From NCBI GenBank assembly GCA_010672785.1, contig JAAHFX010000008.1:1-64000 (forward strand): a stretch of DNA of 64,000 nucleotides, read 5' to 3'. The notes under the pieces are model-generated. The model searched no databases, had not been told where the DNA came from, and saw only the letters and a list, made by a program, of their open reading frames with translations. The stretch's first letter is position 1. Each line of letters begins with the position of its first letter. This stretch comes from Sphaerospermopsis sp. SIO1G1. GTDB taxonomy: Bacteria > Cyanobacteriota > Cyanobacteriia > Cyanobacteriales > Nostocaceae. Positions 26,360 to 36,470 of the stretch are shown piece by piece. A program made the translations under genes and the position numbers.

Positions 26360-26542
26360 GATTATATCTAATTCCTCTCAATTATGCTTCCTAGCTTTTA
26401 GCTTCAAGTTTTTTGCTGACAGAACTTTTGCATCTCATTGTCAAACTAAAAACTAATATATCTAACAGAAGCCGTCCATAGTATATAAATGTTAGGATTG
26501 CCACAGAGAGAGAATAGAGTGCATAGAAGGAAAACAAACTGA

Positions 26543-28699
26543 ATGGCAGAAATTGATAAGTCAATATCCTTTGATGGACGGGATATTAGACTGAAGGTTG
26601 GATTGTTAGCCCCCCAAGCGGGTGGGACAGTGTTGATAGAATCGGGAGATACTGCTGTCTTAGTGACAGCTACAAGGTCAGAAGCCAGAGAAGGCATTGA
26701 TTTTCTTCCCCTCACAGTAGACTACGAAGAAAGACTATATGCCGCTGGTAGAATTCCAGGTGGTATTATGCGTCGAGAAGGTCGTCCACCAGAAAAGGCG
26801 ATTTTAACTAGCCGTCTGATTGATCGTCCTTTGCGTCCTCTGTTCCCTTCATGGTTACGGGATGATTTACAAATTATTGCTTTCACTCTATCAATGGATG
26901 AGCAAGTCCCGCCAGATGTGTTAGCTGTCACAGGTGCTTCCATTGCTACCTTGATGGCTCAAATTCCTTTCAATGGACCAATGGCAGCAGTACGAGTAGG
27001 TTTAGTGGGTGATGATTTTATTATTAACCCTACCTACGCAGAAGTTGAAGCTGGAGATTTGGATTTAGTCGTAGCTGGTTCACCTGATGGTGTAATCATG
27101 GTAGAAGCAGGAGCTAACCAGCTATCAGAGCGAGATATAATCGAAGCTATTGATTTCGGTTATGAAGCGGTTAGGGATTTAATTCAAGCGCAGATAGATT
27201 TAGTAGAAGAATTAGGTCTCAAAATCATTAAGGAAGAACCTCCAGAAGTAGACCAAACTTTAGAAAACTACATTCGCGATCGCGCGAGTGCTGATATTAA
27301 AAAGATTCTGGCGCAATTTGAATTCACTAAAAATGACCGTGATACAGCTTTAGATGCGGTTAAAGAGACTATTGCATCTGAAATTGAAGCTCTTGGTGAA
27401 GAAGATCCTATTCGTGTAGCAGCTACGGAAGACAGTAAGGCACTTGGTAATACTTTTAAAGCTATCACCAAACACTTTATGCGCCGTCAAATCATTGAAG
27501 ATAATGTTCGTGTTGATGGTCGTAAACTAGATGAAGTCCGTCCTGTTTCTAGTAAAGTTTCGGTCTTACCTCGTCGTGTACATGGTAGCGGGTTGTTCAA
27601 CCGCGGACTAACCCAAGTTCTTTCTGTCTGTACATTAGGTACACCAGGAGATGCTCAAAGTTTAAATGATGATTTACAAGCAGATCAGTTTAAACGTTAC
27701 CTCCACCATTACAATTTTCCACCCTTCTCCGTTGGTGAAACCAAACCCATGCGTGCGCCCGGAAGACGGGAAATTGGTCATGGTGCTTTAGCAGAAAGAG
27801 CGATTTTACCTGTACTACCATCCAAAGAGCAATTCCCCTACGTAATCCGTGTAGTTTCAGAAGTTCTATCTTCCAACGGTTCTACCTCAATGGGTTCTGT
27901 ATGTGGCTCAACCCTTGCCCTCATGGATGCTGGTGTCCCAATTACTAAACCCGTTAGTGGTGCAGCAATGGGTTTAATTAAAGAAGGTGATGAAGTTCGT
28001 GTTCTCACGGATATTCAAGGTATTGAAGATTTCTTAGGTGACATGGACTTTAAAGTCGCTGGTACTGATACAGGTATCACTGCTTTACAAATGGATATGA
28101 AAATATCTGGTTTGTCATTAGAAGTAATCAAACAGGCTGTAGAACAGGCAAAAGACGCTAGACTACATATCCTGGATAAAATGATGCAAACCATTGATCA
28201 ACCGCGTTCTGACACATCACCCTTTGCTCCACGTCTACTAACCATCAGAATTGACCCTGATATGATCGGTTTAGTAATTGGACCTGGTGGTAAAACTATC
28301 AAGGGAATTACTGAAGAGACTGGTGCAAAAATTGACATTGAAGATAATGGCATTGTCACCATTTCTGCAATAGATGAAACCCGTGCTAAAAAAGCACGTA
28401 ACATCGTTCAAGGTATGACACGTAAACTCCATGAAGGCGATGTTTACATAGGTCGTGTGACACGGATTATACCTATTGGTGCATTTGTGGAATTTTTGCC
28501 AGGTAAAGAAGGCATGATCCACATTTCTCAGCTAGCTGACTATCGGGTTGGTAAAGTTGAAGATGAAGTAGCAGTTGGTGATGAAGTGATTGTCAAAGTG
28601 CGCGAAATTGACAACAAAGGTAGAATCAACCTTACACGCTTGGGTATCCACCCAGATCAAGCAGCTGCTGCGCGGGAAGCTGCGGCTACAAATCGTTAA
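26543..28699 (+). CDS. pnp: Polyribonucleotide nucleotidyltransferase (PNPase)
   Basis: A 718-residue 3'-5' phosphorolytic exoribonuclease that degrades and tails RNA. Domains in order: RNase PH 1 (about 1-145), an all-alpha linker (to about 240), RNase PH 2 (about 310-550; [42 protein letters not shown]), KH (about 555-615; [11 protein letters not shown]) and S1 (about 620-690; [18 protein letters not shown]). Length is normal for the family. The ATG at 26543 gives the usual MAEIDKSI start. There is no strong Shine-Dalgarno sequence. In cyanobacteria PNPase also synthesises heteropolymeric tails. A terminator-like hairpin follows the gene. Confidence 0.97.
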   Translation: MAEIDKSISFDGRDIRLKVGLLAPQAGGTVLIESGDTAVLVTATRSEAREGIDFLPLTVDYEERLYAAGRIPGGIMRREGRPPEKAILTSRLIDRPLRPLFPSWLRDDLQIIAFTLSMDEQVPPDVLAVTGASIATLMAQIPFNGPMAAVRVGLVGDDFIINPTYAEVEAGDLDLVVAGSPDGVIMVEAGANQLSERDIIEAIDFGYEAVRDLIQAQIDLVEELGLKIIKEEPPEVDQTLENYIRDRASADIKKILAQFEFTKNDRDTALDAVKETIASEIEALGEEDPIRVAATEDSKALGNTFKAITKHFMRRQIIEDNVRVDGRKLDEVRPVSSKVSVLPRRVHGSGLFNRGLTQVLSVCTLGTPGDAQSLNDDLQADQFKRYLHHYNFPPFSVGETKPMRAPGRREIGHGALAERAILPVLPSKEQFPYVIRVVSEVLSSNGSTSMGSVCGSTLALMDAGVPITKPVSGAAMGLIKEGDEVRVLTDIQGIEDFLGDMDFKVAGTDTGITALQMDMKISGLSLEVIKQAVEQAKDARLHILDKMMQTIDQPRSDTSPFAPRLLTIRIDPDMIGLVIGPGGKTIKGITEETGAKIDIEDNGIVTISAIDETRAKKARNIVQGMTRKLHEGDVYIGRVTRIIPIGAFVEFLPGKEGMIHISQLADYRVGKVEDEVAVGDEVIVKVREIDNKGRINLTRLGIHPDQAAAAREAAATNR

Positions 28700-28754
28700 T
28701 AACGATTGAGGATTTTAGATTTTAGATGAGATATAAATCGCAAATCTAAAATCC

Positions 28755-28799
28755 GCGATGCCTGATTTTTTACAGTGGGCATCGCTGTATGATTTTTTT
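28755..28799 (+). terminator. Terminator-like hairpin after pnp
   Basis: A GCGATGCC / GGCATCGC stem (28755-28762, 28778-28785; 15-nt loop) is followed within 8 bases by a run of seven T. It lies about 55 bases after the pnp stop. The spacing of the T-run is a little long for a textbook intrinsic terminator. Confidence 0.5.
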
Positions 28800-28844
28800 A
28801 TAACAGATTAGTAAGATATGTGTAAAAATTGCTGATCTAAAATT

Positions 28845-28935
28845 AGGACTTACGCACGAGTAACGGAATATCAAACCGCAGAGAACGCAGAGAACGCAGA
28901 GGAATAGAGTTTTGGAATATTTTTGCGTAAGTCCT
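28845..28935. mobile_element. Family D element, copy 6
   Basis: It has clean ends AGGACTTACGCA / TTGCGTAAGTCCT. The core contains GAGAACGCA twice in tandem, second subfamily. Confidence 0.75.
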
Positions 28936-29205
28936 GAAAATATATGGATATTGATTATCACTAATATGAACATTATAAATTATAATACAAGCAAGATTAG
29001 ACACAGCACGATGTAGGTGATAAATCAAATAGCTGTTCATCAGTCATGGATATTTTATTGGTAGTAAAAAACACTAATCTCAACTACTGACAAAGAAAAT
29101 CCACAACAATAAAAGTTTCTCCTTGTTTGTCAATTTCCAGAATCTTTGTTACATAAAAACTAAGTAACCTAGATGATTAACTTTTAACTCTGGAAATCCA
29201 ACATA

Positions 29206-29469
29206 GTGAGTGCTAAACGTCTACCAGAAACAACCGCCCATGTCCGCATCACCGGTCAATCTTGGCAATATGGCTTGATTGAAGGTGATGTCAGCGCCGG
29301 CGATTTTGAATGGCATTTTAAATGGCATTTCCGTCGGGGAGAATTATCTGTCAAACCCTCTCAAGGTCGAGCTTTAATTAAAGAACCTCTCGGCCGCTTT
29401 TTGGAAAAGCAAGATTATCAATTAGAACCAGGGGGAGATTATGCGTTTACTATTCGGGCTGAATTATAA
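29206..29469 (+). CDS. DUF3146 family protein
   Basis: An 87-residue cyanobacterial conserved protein, matching DUF3146 by its TTAHVRITGQSWQYGLIEG start and FEWHFKWHFRRGELSV centre. The start is GTG at 29206 (GTG AGT GCT); no upstream ATG is in frame nearby. Function unknown. It precedes the convergent YqgF-like gene; the DUF3146, YqgF-like and DUF3084 genes cluster here. No transmembrane segment. Confidence 0.75.
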   Translation: MSAKRLPETTAHVRITGQSWQYGLIEGDVSAGDFEWHFKWHFRRGELSVKPSQGRALIKEPLGRFLEKQDYQLEPGGDYAFTIRAEL

Positions 29470-29470
29470 T

Positions 29471-29689
29471 TAGGGTTTGTGGCAAAAAGTTATCTGTGGA
29501 GATTAGGGAACAGGGAACAGTTTCAAGAGTTGTTAAGGGAAGAATTTTCACCACAAGTGCAAGGTTTTTTTCAAGCACTGATCCTCAAATATCTTACACT
29601 TTTTGAATTTTGAATCGCCTAAAATTTTCTACCTGTAAAGGTTTCCGATTTATATGCCTGACGGCACGCTACGCGGACAGCAAACCCTA
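29471..29689. mobile_element. Family C element, copy 2
   Basis: It begins TAGGGTTTGTGGC and ends GCAAACCCTA. It contains CTGTGGAGATTAGGGAACAG with two GGGAACA heptamers, TTTCAAGAGTTGTTAAGG, GTGCAAGG and AATCGCC, then GCCTGACGGCACGCTACGCG. This is the best complete uninterrupted copy of the family. Confidence 0.7.
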
Positions 29690-29702
29690 GTTATTAGTCA
29701 TG

Positions 29703-30128
29703 CTAAATATTAGCAGTTAGACGGTTGAGGTAGCGTTCAATTAAAAGGATGGCTACAATGTCATCTATTGGTCTGGGAGGTTGTCGCATACCTTTGGGTA
29801 ATAACTTCGTTAGTCCTGTAGGTGGGAACATTTGCCAATAGCGATCACGCGCTTCTAAAGTTGTATAGCGTTCATCAACTAAAATAATATTGAGAGAGGG
29901 AATTAATTCTTGATTTAATCTTTTTTCCCACTTTTTTGCCGTAGTTTGATCTCCCATCACGATCAACGAAATAGGATATTGTTGTCTGATTGATGAAATA
30001 TCAGCGATCGCTTCACTTGCGGTTATAACCTGATGATAATATAACCTTCTGTCCAAACCCATCACCGCTACACCACATTTATCTCTACCAGGATCAAAGC
30101 CTAAAATTGTAGGTTGTGTATTAGTCAT
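29703..30128 (-). CDS. YqgF/RuvX-like RNase H-fold protein
   Basis: A 141-residue protein with the YqgF-type nuclease signature: Asp in ILGFDPGRDKCGVAV (near 13), Glu in VDERYTT, and the Asp pair in RPIDDIVAILLIERYL. This family is related to Holliday-junction resolvases and to the pre-16S rRNA processing nuclease YqgF. Cyanobacteria often carry a diverged second member, so the exact role is uncertain. It is followed 267 bases upstream, same strand, by the DUF3084 gene. Confidence 0.75.
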   Translation of the reverse strand: MTNTQPTILGFDPGRDKCGVAVMGLDRRLYYHQVITASEAIADISSIRQQYPISLIVMGDQTTAKKWEKRLNQELIPSLNIILVDERYTTLEARDRYWQMFPPTGLTKLLPKGMRQPPRPIDDIVAILLIERYLNRLTANI

Positions 30129-30139
30129 TAGTTATTACT

Positions 30140-30352
30140 TAGGGTTTGCTGAATAAATGCAAAAACTTTTTTACAGTTAAAAGATTTCAGGGAATTTGAA
30201 ATTGAAAAAATGCAAGCTTTTAGGTGGTAGTCACTCGAAAACTGTGCATTTAAATTTGATTCAAAGGGAAAATTTCTCTGATCCAACTCTTGAAACTGTC
30301 ACCTGTCACCTGTCACCTGTCACCTGTTCCCTGTTCCCTGTTACCTCTTATC
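30140..30352. mobile_element. Family C element, copy 3 (right end missing)
   Basis: It starts TAGGGTTTGCTGAATAAATGC, then GATTTCAGGGAATTTGAA, and CAACTCTTGAAACTG followed by about seven heptamers (CTGTCAC then CTGTTCC; 30297-30344). The expected right terminus is absent, so it is a truncated copy. It occupies nearly all of the YqgF-DUF3084 spacer. Confidence 0.6.
30297..30344. repeat. Heptamer array (CTGTCAC, CTGTTCC)
   Basis: About four CTGTCAC units followed by about three CTGTTCC units, placed directly after the TTGAAA landmark of family C. The same position holds CTGTTCC units in copy 4. Confidence 0.8.
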
Positions 30353-30395
30353 AACTTGTCAATTTAGCATAACAAGTACAGTAGAACCTCAAAAA

Positions 30396-31892
30396 TTAAG
30401 TGCTAAAAACAATTTCTCCATTATATATTGCCACTAATTTAACTCTCAAAGGACCTGCCGTATAGGTATCTTGAGCAGCGATCGCTTTTATTTCTAGTGT
30501 TTCTTGAGACTCTTGTAATTGAGTAAAAAATTGTCTCACAGTACCATCTATTTGTACTCTTTCTAAGATACCAGCATTACGAGCGCGAAACTGAGAAGCA
30601 GAAATCAATAAATCTAATCTTTGTCGTAATTGATAAAGTGTCATATTTTTCACATCAGCAGAGGTTGCTGCTAAAACCTCACTAGCAGAAAATACCAATT
30701 GATTTGGCATTGCATCCGCAAAAAACTCTATTTGCTTTTCTCCTCTGACATAATTACCAGCAGAAAAAATCCTCACCACATATTCTCTACCATCTTGAAT
30801 TTGTTGAATCAGTTTCTCAACTCTTTCTTTTGTAACACTTAATAATTCTGAACTTTCTGGATTTGTACCGGGTTCGCTAAGTTGAATATTGGCATTATGA
30901 TTAGCTTCTTGCAAAATTCGGATGACAACTTGATTAGCAGAAGTAGGTTTATCTACCCGTACTATACCAGCAGCAATAACTTGACCACGAACTAAAGCTA
31001 ATTTACCCAGACGTAAATCTCTATAAGATTGATAATACTTTTCTAATCTAGCTACTTCTTGTGCTAAATATTCTTGTTGTTTTTCTAACTCTTGCAAACG
31101 AGATTCTCTAATTGTAATAACCTTTTCCCTTTCTTCAATTTCCAAATTTCGCTTTTGAATTAATTTATCCAGGGTAGCAATTTTTTGATCGCGTTCTTCA
31201 ATTACTTTTTGGCGATTAGCTAGTTCTTGATCACGTTTTTCAATAGCCGTCTTGGCTTCATTGATAGCTTTTTTAGCCTCTGCATAAAGTCTTTGTCTTT
31301 CCGTTTCTAATTCTGAAACAGCCCTTTGTAGAGCTTGACGTTGATTATATAAACTTTGCAATTCCGAAGTTGATTTTCTGTACTGAACTACCACCTGATT
31401 CAATCTAGTTTGAGTTTCTTGCAATTGAGCTTGAGTTTGAGCTTGCTGACTAATAGTACGGTTTAATTGAGCTTGTGTAATTCTTTGTTTAGCATTAGCG
31501 GCTTCTAAAGACTGATTAATTCTTTCTAAATCCTCCTGTGCTTGTATTTTTTCCTTTCTAGCTTGAGTTAATTCATTTCCTACCTGATTTTTTTGTTCTT
31601 CTGCAATTTTTAACTGTTCTCGTTTATCTATCAAATCTTTTTGAATATCTTCTAGCTCAAAAACCCCCTTTCGCAAACCTTCATCAGCAGCAAACAGAAT
31701 TGTTAAGGTAGAAGCAGAAATTATCCCACCCGTAAAAATTGTCACTAACACCGCCGTCTTTTTGGGGCGCAGATTGAAAAGTGAGAGACGTGCTTTACCC
31801 ACTCGTGTACCGATGCGATCGCCCACAGTGGCAATCACGCCTCCCAGAATTAAAATTGCCGCTATCAGGATGTACCCAGTGGCCATTTTCAA
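30396..31892 (-). CDS. DUF3084 coiled-coil membrane protein
   Basis: A 498-residue protein of the cyanobacterial DUF3084 family. Two N-terminal hydrophobic segments (about 4-22 and 45-67) frame a basic loop with GDRIGTRVGKARLSLFNLRPKKTAVL. A long coiled coil (about 80-290) rich in Gln, Glu and Lys follows, then a C-terminal globular part. Function is unknown; the shape suggests a membrane-tethered structural or division-related protein. The gene ends 267 bases before the YqgF-like gene. Confidence 0.82.
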   Translation of the reverse strand: MKMATGYILIAAILILGGVIATVGDRIGTRVGKARLSLFNLRPKKTAVLVTIFTGGIISASTLTILFAADEGLRKGVFELEDIQKDLIDKREQLKIAEEQKNQVGNELTQARKEKIQAQEDLERINQSLEAANAKQRITQAQLNRTISQQAQTQAQLQETQTRLNQVVVQYRKSTSELQSLYNQRQALQRAVSELETERQRLYAEAKKAINEAKTAIEKRDQELANRQKVIEERDQKIATLDKLIQKRNLEIEEREKVITIRESRLQELEKQQEYLAQEVARLEKYYQSYRDLRLGKLALVRGQVIAAGIVRVDKPTSANQVVIRILQEANHNANIQLSEPGTNPESSELLSVTKERVEKLIQQIQDGREYVVRIFSAGNYVRGEKQIEFFADAMPNQLVFSASEVLAATSADVKNMTLYQLRQRLDLLISASQFRARNAGILERVQIDGTVRQFFTQLQESQETLEIKAIAAQDTYTAGPLRVKLVAIYNGEIVFST

Positions 31893-32052
31893 CTACCGCT
31901 CAAAAGCTGCCAGATACAGCCTACTACTTTTAACCATAGTATGTGGGGGGAAGAACCTTGGCAAAAATAAAAATTAGTCAATTTAAAATTATTCCTCCTA
32001 TTGGCAATGTTTTTGACAACTAAAATTTTTGTCAACTCTTCCCCAGTGAATT

Positions 32053-32724
32053 TTAAGTAAACTGTCTGCTCAAAGTAACAGGTTTATGCACAGTAATTTT
32101 TTTCTTGTGAATAGAAATCATCTGTTTCTCGCGTAAATCTCCTAGCAACCTAGTGACAGTCACACGAGTAGAACCGATAGCTTCTGCAATTGCTTGATGG
32201 GACAATTTCAGATCGATAGTAATACCATCAGCACAAGGTACACCAAAATCACGACAGAGAATCAACAAAAAGCTCACCAATCTAGAACCCATATCTCGAT
32301 GAGCTAAAGTTTCAATCATCATCTCTGTTTGTAGAATCCGCGAAGACAAACCTCGCAGCATCAACATCGCCAATTCAGGGTTTTCCTTGAGTGCTTGCTC
32401 TACTTGTTCAATTGGCGCAGAAAGTAATTCAACTGCCGTGAAAGCCACGGCATGATAAAATCTATCTGATTTATTTCCCGTCAGTAACGACAACACACCA
32501 AAAACGCTATTTTCCCGCAAGAGTGCAACGGTTATTTCTTCTCCTGCTTCATATACCCTGGAAAGTTTCACTGCACCTTTGAGAAGAAAGTAAACTCTTT
32601 CAGCCGGATCACCGGGAAAAAAGATCGTTTTATTGCGTTCAAACGTCTCCACAACTGGTGGAAAAGCTCCAGTCGCCATCTGACGAAAAACATTTGCTAG
32701 GGCTTTATCTTGTGTCACGATCAT
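32053..32724 (-). CDS. ntcA: Global nitrogen regulator NtcA
   Basis: A 223-residue CRP/FNR-family transcription factor that senses 2-oxoglutarate and activates nitrogen-assimilation and heterocyst genes. The [19 protein letters not shown] start, the [19 protein letters not shown] effector domain and the C-terminal helix-turn-helix [20 protein letters not shown] (about 174-193) are almost invariant in Nostocales NtcA. The start is set at 32724, the family position; an in-frame ATG 6 codons upstream (32742) is less likely, and GGGGAAGGGAG just before 32724 acts as a ribosome site. It is divergent from fabI across 389 bases that contain a candidate NtcA site. Confidence 0.98.
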   Translation of the reverse strand: MIVTQDKALANVFRQMATGAFPPVVETFERNKTIFFPGDPAERVYFLLKGAVKLSRVYEAGEEITVALLRENSVFGVLSLLTGNKSDRFYHAVAFTAVELLSAPIEQVEQALKENPELAMLMLRGLSSRILQTEMMIETLAHRDMGSRLVSFLLILCRDFGVPCADGITIDLKLSHQAIAEAIGSTRVTVTRLLGDLREKQMISIHKKKITVHKPVTLSRQFT

Positions 32725-33113
32725 CTCCCTTCCCCTACCCAATGCCGGAAAAACAAAAAACTAATTACCTAAGAATACACCTGAAAAATCTAGAAAGCAC
32801 CGTCAACCTTTCTGTTTTTTCCTATACTCAAATTTATGATTTTATATAGTTCTGTTGAACATGATACATAATTGTTGTTATTTTGAGCTATAAATTAGTG
32901 ATTTACACTTTAACTAACTCAACTAACTGGGTTTTTTCTTCAAAAATTTGCACGATCTTCACAACTTCTTAAACTATTAACGGCAATTTTGATCCCTTTC
33001 ACACCATCCAAAATTAGATTTTTTGAAAATCTCCCCCCCAACTAAGTAAAAATAGGCTCAGATTCTAGTATGGTTAAGTATGCTCCTCGTGATTGATTAC
33101 ATTGACCATTGTT
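32725..33113. other. ntcA-fabI divergent regulatory spacer
   Basis: 389 bases between the two divergent starts. It holds the candidate NtcA site above and AT-rich DNA with a C-run (about 33034-33040). No repeat element has entered it, unlike most spacers in the window, which fits a functionally constrained promoter region. Confidence 0.5.
32854..32867 (-). promoter_or_regulatory. Candidate NtcA-binding site upstream of ntcA
   Basis: GTT-N8-TAC on the plus strand, i.e. GTA-N8-AAC read toward ntcA: one mismatch to the NtcA consensus GTA-N8-TAC. It lies about 130 bases before the ntcA start. A TAN3T-like TAAATT follows about 17 bases downstream, shorter than the usual 22, so the promoter fit is imperfect. 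Autoregulation of ntcA is known in Anabaena; this particular site is my inference. Confidence 0.4.
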
Positions 33114-33890
33114 ATGCTAAATCTATCTGGAAAAAACGCCCTAGTCACCGGCATTGCTAATAACCGTTCCATTGCTTGGGGGATTGCTCAACAACTACAC
33201 CAAGCTGGAGCTAATCTGGGTATTACCTATCTACCAGATGACAAAGGCAAATTTGAGAAAAAAGTATCTGACTTAGTAGAACCTCTCAAACCCAGTCTGT
33301 TTTTACCTTGTAATGTCGAAAACGACGAGCAAATTCAAGCTACCTTTGAGGCTGTTAAGAAGGAATGGGGTAAATTAGATATCCTGATCCACTGTTTGGC
33401 TTTTGCTCACCGAGAAGATTTAACTGGAGATTTTAGTAATACTTCCCGTGCAGGATTTAAAAAAGCTTTAGAAGTTAGCACTTATTCACTTGTCCAACTT
33501 AGTGGTGCAGCGAAACCCCTTATGACTGAAGGTGGTAGTATCCTTACTCTTTCTTATTTAGGCGCAGTGCGGGCTATCCCTAGTTATAATGTTATGGGTG
33601 TAGCTAAAGCTGGTCTAGAAGCTAGTGTTCGTTATTTATCTTCAGAACTAGGCCCACACAATATTCGTGTTAATGGTATCTCTGCTGGACCAATACGGAC
33701 TTTAGCATCTTCCGCAGTAGGTGGAATTTTAGATATGATTCGTCATGTTGAAACTGTTGCTCCTCTCCGTCGTACAGTCACCCAACTGGAAGTAGGTAAC
33801 ACCGCCGCATTTTTATGTAGTGATTTATCCAGTGGTATTACTGGGCAAATTATTTATGTAGATGCAGGATATGAAATCATGGGAATGTAG
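33114..33890 (+). CDS. fabI: Enoyl-[acyl-carrier-protein] reductase (NADH)
   Basis: A 258-residue short-chain dehydrogenase that carries out the last reduction in each fatty-acid elongation cycle. The FabI form of the nucleotide motif (GIANNRSIAWGIA) and the catalytic Tyr-x6-Lys (YNVMGVAK) are present, with a GPIRTLASSAVGG substrate loop and the IYVDAGYEIMGM end. The ATG at 33114 gives the family start MLNLSGKNALVTG; an in-frame TTG at 33093 is rejected. hisB follows on the same strand after 53 bases, so they may be co-transcribed; ntcA-fabI-hisB is a familiar arrangement in this group. Confidence 0.96.
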   Translation: MLNLSGKNALVTGIANNRSIAWGIAQQLHQAGANLGITYLPDDKGKFEKKVSDLVEPLKPSLFLPCNVENDEQIQATFEAVKKEWGKLDILIHCLAFAHREDLTGDFSNTSRAGFKKALEVSTYSLVQLSGAAKPLMTEGGSILTLSYLGAVRAIPSYNVMGVAKAGLEASVRYLSSELGPHNIRVNGISAGPIRTLASSAVGGILDMIRHVETVAPLRRTVTQLEVGNTAAFLCSDLSSGITGQIIYVDAGYEIMGM

Positions 33891-33943
33891 AGAGATTGGG
33901 TGACAGGATGATGGGGTGATAAATAACCAATGGCTAAAGACTA

Positions 33944-34540
33944 ATGACTAATCAACGTACTGCCACAGTTAAGCGCAAAACCGGGGAAACAGATGTACAA
34001 GTCACAATTAACTTAGATGGTACAGGCATATGTACAGCTAAGACAGGTATACCCTTCCTTGATCATATGTTGCACCAAATTTCCTCCCACGGTTTATTTG
34101 ATTTGGATGTTCAAGCTCAAGGTGATTGGGAAATAGATGATCACCACACAAATGAAGATGTCGGTATTACATTAGGTCAAGCTTTACACCAAGCACTAGG
34201 GAACAAAAAAGGTATTGCTCGCTTTGGTCACTTTGTCGCCCCCCTAGACGAATCTTTAATTCAGGTAGCTTTAGACTTCTCTGGTAGACCACATCTGAGT
34301 TATAGTCTGGATATTCCTACGCAACGAGTTGGTAACTATGATACTCAATTAGTCAGAGAATTTTTTGTGGCATTGGTTAATCACAGTCAAATGACTTTAC
34401 ACATTCGCCAATTGGATGGTATCAACTCCCATCATATTATTGAAGCTACCTTTAAAGCCTTTGCTAGAGCCATGCGAATGGCCACAGAAATAGATCCACG
34501 TCGGGCAGAAAATATTCCTAGTTCTAAAGGAGTATTATAA
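33944..34540 (+). CDS. hisB: Imidazoleglycerol-phosphate dehydratase
   Basis: A 198-residue Mn-dependent enzyme of histidine synthesis that converts imidazole-glycerol phosphate to imidazole-acetol phosphate. Family motifs are [28 protein letters not shown] and [16 protein letters not shown], the metal-binding His clusters. Length is normal for a monofunctional HisB, with no phosphatase domain fused. It follows fabI; hisD is encoded separately at 39145-40446. Confidence 0.96.
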   Translation: MTNQRTATVKRKTGETDVQVTINLDGTGICTAKTGIPFLDHMLHQISSHGLFDLDVQAQGDWEIDDHHTNEDVGITLGQALHQALGNKKGIARFGHFVAPLDESLIQVALDFSGRPHLSYSLDIPTQRVGNYDTQLVREFFVALVNHSQMTLHIRQLDGINSHHIIEATFKAFARAMRMATEIDPRRAENIPSSKGVL

Positions 34541-34672
34541 TTTACTTGAAAACAAGAGCAAGGTTACTGATGTAGTAAGTAGTTGATAAAAAAAACAAAT
34601 CATGCTTACTATCATACTACTGTGTAACCTCTAGCCGATAATACCCTGTAGATTCCTGGTAATTGAACCACA

Positions 34673-35653
34673 ATGAATCCTGTTGCAGAAAACCCTGAAC
34701 CTCAATTCAATCCTGTAGATCAACCACCAGTAGTCCTCACATCCGAATTGCGAAAGGTTTATCTTACAGGCTTTTGGCTGAATCAAAAAGTAGTGTCTCT
34801 AAAAAGTTGCTCTCTCCAAGTTTATCCTGGGGAAACCTTTGGTTTATTAGGCCCAAATGGTGCAGGTAAAACCACTTTACTAAAACTGCTGTTGGGAATT
34901 ATTCGACCTTCGGCAGGTAGAGGATTATTATTAGGTAAACCTTTGGGTGATCGCTCAGTTAAACAACGCATTGGATACTTACCAGAAAATCCCTATCTCT
35001 ATGACTATCTCAGCGGTTGGGAATTCTTAGAGTTTGCAGCAGGTTTGTTTCAAATTCCTCGAAAAATATACCGTCAACGTATTCCTGAATTATTAGAACT
35101 GGTGGGTTTATCCCCAACAGATGCCCGAAAGAAGTTAATGCGGCGTTATTCTAAAGGAATGTTACAACGGGTAGGTATGGCTCAGGCATTGATAAATGAT
35201 CCAGATTTAGTATTTCTGGATGAACCAATGTCAGGTCTAGACCCATTGGGACGTTATCAAATGCGAGAAATAATCCTTTCACTCAAACAGCAAGGCAAAA
35301 CTATCTTTTTTAACAGTCATGTTTTAAGTGAAGTAGAACAAATTTGCGATCGCATAGCGATATTAGCCAAAGGTGAATTAATTTGCTCTGGTTCTTTAGA
35401 TCAACTCCTAGGTATAGAGAACACATATCATGTCAAAGGTGAAGGTGGAGATGCAGAGGTTCTGAAAAAAAGAATACCTGATTTACAATTTGAGCCTGAC
35501 GGCACATGGCATGGTATTTTACAAGAAGATTACTATGATTTCCTGTCTAGTTTACGATTGATGGGAGGCAAAATCATCACTATTAATTTATCCCATCTTT
35601 CCCTAGAAGAATTCTTTATTCAACAACTACAAAATCAAGAAAATTCTGGATAA
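34673..35653 (+). CDS. ABC transporter ATP-binding protein
   Basis: A 326-residue ABC ATPase. Walker A GPNGAGKTT (near 60), signature YSKGMLQRVG (near 159), Walker B LVFLDEPMSGLDP (near 180) and the switch His in FFNSHVLSE are all intact. The C-terminal 80 residues form the extra domain seen in CcmA/NatA-type ATPases. No permease gene is adjacent, so the partner and substrate are unknown. It lies 132 bases after hisB on the same strand. Confidence 0.9.
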   Translation: MNPVAENPEPQFNPVDQPPVVLTSELRKVYLTGFWLNQKVVSLKSCSLQVYPGETFGLLGPNGAGKTTLLKLLLGIIRPSAGRGLLLGKPLGDRSVKQRIGYLPENPYLYDYLSGWEFLEFAAGLFQIPRKIYRQRIPELLELVGLSPTDARKKLMRRYSKGMLQRVGMAQALINDPDLVFLDEPMSGLDPLGRYQMREIILSLKQQGKTIFFNSHVLSEVEQICDRIAILAKGELICSGSLDQLLGIENTYHVKGEGGDAEVLKKRIPDLQFEPDGTWHGILQEDYYDFLSSLRLMGGKIITINLSHLSLEEFFIQQLQNQENSG

Positions 35654-36470
35654 TTTACCTCCATCCAGTTATTTTATTTTGTCAGCATAATCTCAAAACC
35701 CACTTTGTAAATATTGTAAATAGCACAATAATTGAGTAAATTGAAAATGTAAATATTACAACTTCAGGAAGATTCATCTAGGCTTATTTATGGAATATTA
35801 TTAATAATATCAACACAGGATTAATGGTAGTAAATGTTAAAATCAAAATCATTTAACTATGGGATTATCAACTATTCAATCAAAAATAATATTTACCTTG
35901 ATTGATGATTGATAAATAATTATTTAGTTATAATCAATCTTTTATCCCGCCAAACTTCTGTAATTAATTCATGATTATAGGACTCCTACTTGATTTTTGA
36001 ACAGAACTCAGTATATACATAAATTCTTCTTCCCTGATCCTTCCTGTTCCCTGTTCCCTGTTCCCTGACTACACGAAAAATTTATAAATCAAATCGGACA
36101 CTATATATTCACACAAAAATCAAAGAAAACAAAGATATTCGCACTTGATCCCTATTAGTAGCTTTGATATTTTGCCAATTACCAAATAAACCGATTTAAC
36201 ATAAATTTTGATGCTTAACTATTGACGAAATTCATAAAAATTGCTCTAATTATTAAGTAAATCAACATATCAATCTTGCTCACTCAGTATAGATTTTAAT
36301 TAAAAATTAAATAACCTATAGAAATAATAATCTTGAGCAAATTATATCCGGACAAGAAAAAATACTGAAGAAGATAACATTGTCGGGGGAACTCCAATAA
36401 TTAAGTATAGTCAACGTGAAAATGTTTAGACATTACTTTAAAGTGCTTACTCTCAAATTCTCAGGTAAAT
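35654..36470. other. Gene-free spacer with family B element
   Basis: 817 AT-rich bases upstream of the second Wza-like gene. They contain family B copy 2 (35976-36106) with internal heptamers. The remainder shows no gene or RNA-like structure. Confidence 0.5.
35976..36106 (+). mobile_element. Family B MITE-like element, copy 2
   Basis: It is bounded by TATAGGACTCCTACTTGATT and ATCAAATCGGACACTATA, opposite in orientation to copy 1 at 14321-14450. It shares TTGAACAGAACTCAGTAT and AAATTCTTCTT with copy 1. In this copy the middle is expanded with about three CTGTTCC heptamers (about 36045-36068). Confidence 0.7.

Larger units (their letters stand above)
25693..26542. other. Gene-free spacer dense in nested repeats
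   Basis: 850 bases between the divergent SNF2 and pnp genes. It contains heptamer arrays (25770-25911), a family C element (25912-26205) with a family D copy nested in it (25952-26044), and a further D copy (26265-26359). A partial family C left end (TTTGTGGAGATTAGG, about 25744) also precedes the heptamers. The pnp promoter must lie in the last 180 bases; none is obvious. Confidence 0.6.
28700..29205. other. Gene-free spacer
   Basis: It holds the pnp terminator-like hairpin and family D copy 6. Two overlapping short reverse ORFs here read through the D element and look spurious. Confidence 0.5.

Noticed and set aside
28770..29040. Two reverse ORFs of 65-67 codons after pnp
   Set aside because: They read through a family D element and the pnp terminator-like region; the translated sequences are repeat-derived.
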